Below are positions 62,837-64,000 of a stretch of DNA of 64,000 nt, in pieces. Positions within the stretch are counted from its first letter, which is position 1. The number at the start of each line of letters is the position of its first letter. Position numbers and translations under genes: made by a program. Origin of the DNA: Legionella moravica DSM 19234 (GTDB lineage Bacteria; Pseudomonadota; Gammaproteobacteria; Legionellales; Legionellaceae); assembly GCF_000423305.1 (NCBI RefSeq), contig NZ_AUHS01000003.1, positions 1-64,000 of the forward strand, written 5' to 3'. Under the pieces are notes generated by a model. It worked only from the letters and a program-made list of their open reading frames with translations. It made no database searches and was not told the origin of the DNA.

Positions 62837-64000
62837 TTAATGGCTGGGAATATACGTGGTTGAAAACTCAACTGATTCGATTTCATTATTCGAACTTTTG
62901 TTGTTTGTAGCAATATATCGGCTTAAGCGCGGTGATAAAATCCACATAATCAAAGCAATCATCAACGTTACAAGACCGATACAGGCAAACACATTAGTGT
63001 AAATAAAGAGAGACTCAACGCCAGGTTTTATGTTCTCGGGAAGCGCTGTATATGAAGCCACATAAGCCCCTATAAATCCAGCCACTGAAGAAGTCAAAAA
63101 CCACATACCCATTACAAAGCCAACAATCCGGGTTGGAACCAATTCGGCAACCATAGCAACCCCGAGAGCGGAAACCAGGAGTTCTCCGAGACTTTGAAAT
63201 AAGTAACTGAATATAAGCCACCAGGAAGAGACCATGCCATTATCGGTATAAAAATAGCGGGCAAAATAAAGCATCAAGAAGCTCACCGCACACATCGTCA
63301 TTCCCAGAGCAAATTTGTAAGGGATTGAAAACAAAATTCCTTTGCGATTTAAGGCCCCGTAAATATAAGCTAATACTGGACTCATCAACACGATCCAGAT
63401 GGGATTAAGTGCCTGAAAACTTTGTGCATCAAAAGTTATCCCCATGACATTGGGAATCACATTGTTTACCGCGAACAAATTAAGTGACGTAGGCATTTGT
63501 TGGTAAAGAGTAAAGAAAATGACCGCCTCCACCATTAAAACAAGAGCCACGAGCATTTTCATAAATGCAGCTCTTTTTTCTTTCCTCATCATCAACCCAT
63601 ATGCTACAAGGACCAATATGGTGATACACCACAACAAATTTTTAGCAATCATCACGTGTTGGAGTAAATAAGCGGACAGTTCAGTGAAGAATACAATGCC
63701 AACAAAGATTAAAGACCAATGCCAAAGCGTCATCTTGCGCATGTCTGCTTCAGTATTTATATGAGCAACATGGTGATGTTGAAACCAGTAATTGGCAAGC
63801 CCCAGAACAAGTCCTATTGCACTGATTAAGTATGCATACGAATAGCCGTATTGACTGGAGATAGAAGGCCCAACAATCAAAGCAACCATACTGCCTAAAT
63901 TAATAGCCATATAATAAAGAGTAAACCCGCCATGCAACCGAGGATCATTTTCTTCATAACATTTTGAAAGTAAATTAGATGGGTTTGCTTTAAACAAACC
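62837..64000 (-). CDS. POT family peptide:proton symporter (N-terminus cut by window)
   Basis: Inner-membrane di/tripeptide transporter of the POT/PTR2 family. The visible 387 codons begin within GLFKANPSNLLSKCYEEND and include the family signature FTLYYMAINLGS and later helix-rich sequence. The frame stays open across the right edge; the TTG at 63997 is only a chance start, and roughly 100 residues are missing. The C-terminal part (about 12 helices in full protein) and the GELLVSALGVAMVAELVPTR block are standard. Resembles E. coli DtpA/DtpB. The stop lies 61 bases from the palindromic element. Confidence 0.93.
   Translation of the reverse strand, partial: GLFKANPSNLLSKCYEENDPRLHGGFTLYYMAINLGSMVALIVGPSISSQYGYSYAYLISAIGLVLGLANYWFQHHHVAHINTEADMRKMTLWHWSLIFVGIVFFTELSAYLLQHVMIAKNLLWCITILVLVAYGLMMRKEKRAAFMKMLVALVLMVEAVIFFTLYQQMPTSLNLFAVNNVIPNVMGITFDAQSFQALNPIWIVLMSPVLAYIYGALNRKGILFSIPYKFALGMTMCAVSFLMLYFARYFYTDNGMVSSWWLIFSYLFQSLGELLVSALGVAMVAELVPTRIVGFVMGMWFLTSSVAGFIGAYVASYTALPENIKPGVESLFIYTNVFACIGLVTLMIALIMWILSPRLSRYIATNNKSSNNEIESVEFSTTYIPSH

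Overview
The window looks like a piece of a Legionella chromosome. It is AT-rich and gammaproteobacterial in gene order (metY-rimP-nusA-infB-rbfA-truB-rpsO-pnp, nuoA-N, rlmE-ftsH-folP-glmM). Among these housekeeping genes sits a coiled-coil protein between tpiA and glmM, where I recall the Dot/Icm effector LepA in L. pneumophila. The first 148 bases are the 5' end of a 16S rRNA gene. Its V1 hairpin differs from what I remember of L. pneumophila, so a related Legionella species is my best guess, but that is memory and not a search.

Layout. 1-1.2 kb: 16S 5' end with its leader and promoter (minus strand), a small secreted protein, then the SRP 4.5S RNA. 1.3-6.9 kb: plus-strand dnaX-ybaB-recR-DUF547-sulfatase/transferase, tightly packed. 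6.9-20 kb: accessory region with an unrecognised 490-residue protein, an orphan response regulator lacking the phospho-acceptor Asp, a 2152-residue multi-AAA protein with a transglutaminase-like triad, an alpha/beta hydrolase, an AdoHcyase-like gene broken by a stop codon, a small secreted protein and a CNNM/CorC transporter. 20-22 kb: ppa, a HIT protein and folE.

22.1-47.05 kb is one long minus-strand block read tpiA-secG-tRNALeu-nuoA to nuoN-tRNAfMet-rimP-nusA-infB-rbfA-truB-rpsO-pnp. It joins central metabolism, secretion, complex I, translation initiation, ribosome maturation and RNA decay. The two tRNAs bracket the nuo genes, and two terminator-like hairpins separate the fMet tRNA from rimP.

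47.2-64 kb: the LepA-like effector gene converges on the minus-strand rlmE-ftsH-folP-glmM cluster. After these come yhbY, a membrane acyltransferase, a small membrane protein, a CDP-alcohol phosphatidyltransferase with hda, two Legionella-type proteins of unknown function whose 3' ends overlap, a 119-base palindromic element, and a POT peptide transporter cut by the window edge.

No CRISPR array, insertion sequence or prophage was seen. The most unusual items are the giant AAA/transglutaminase-like protein, the phosphorylation-independent response regulator, the interrupted AdoHcyase-like gene and the palindromic element near the right end.
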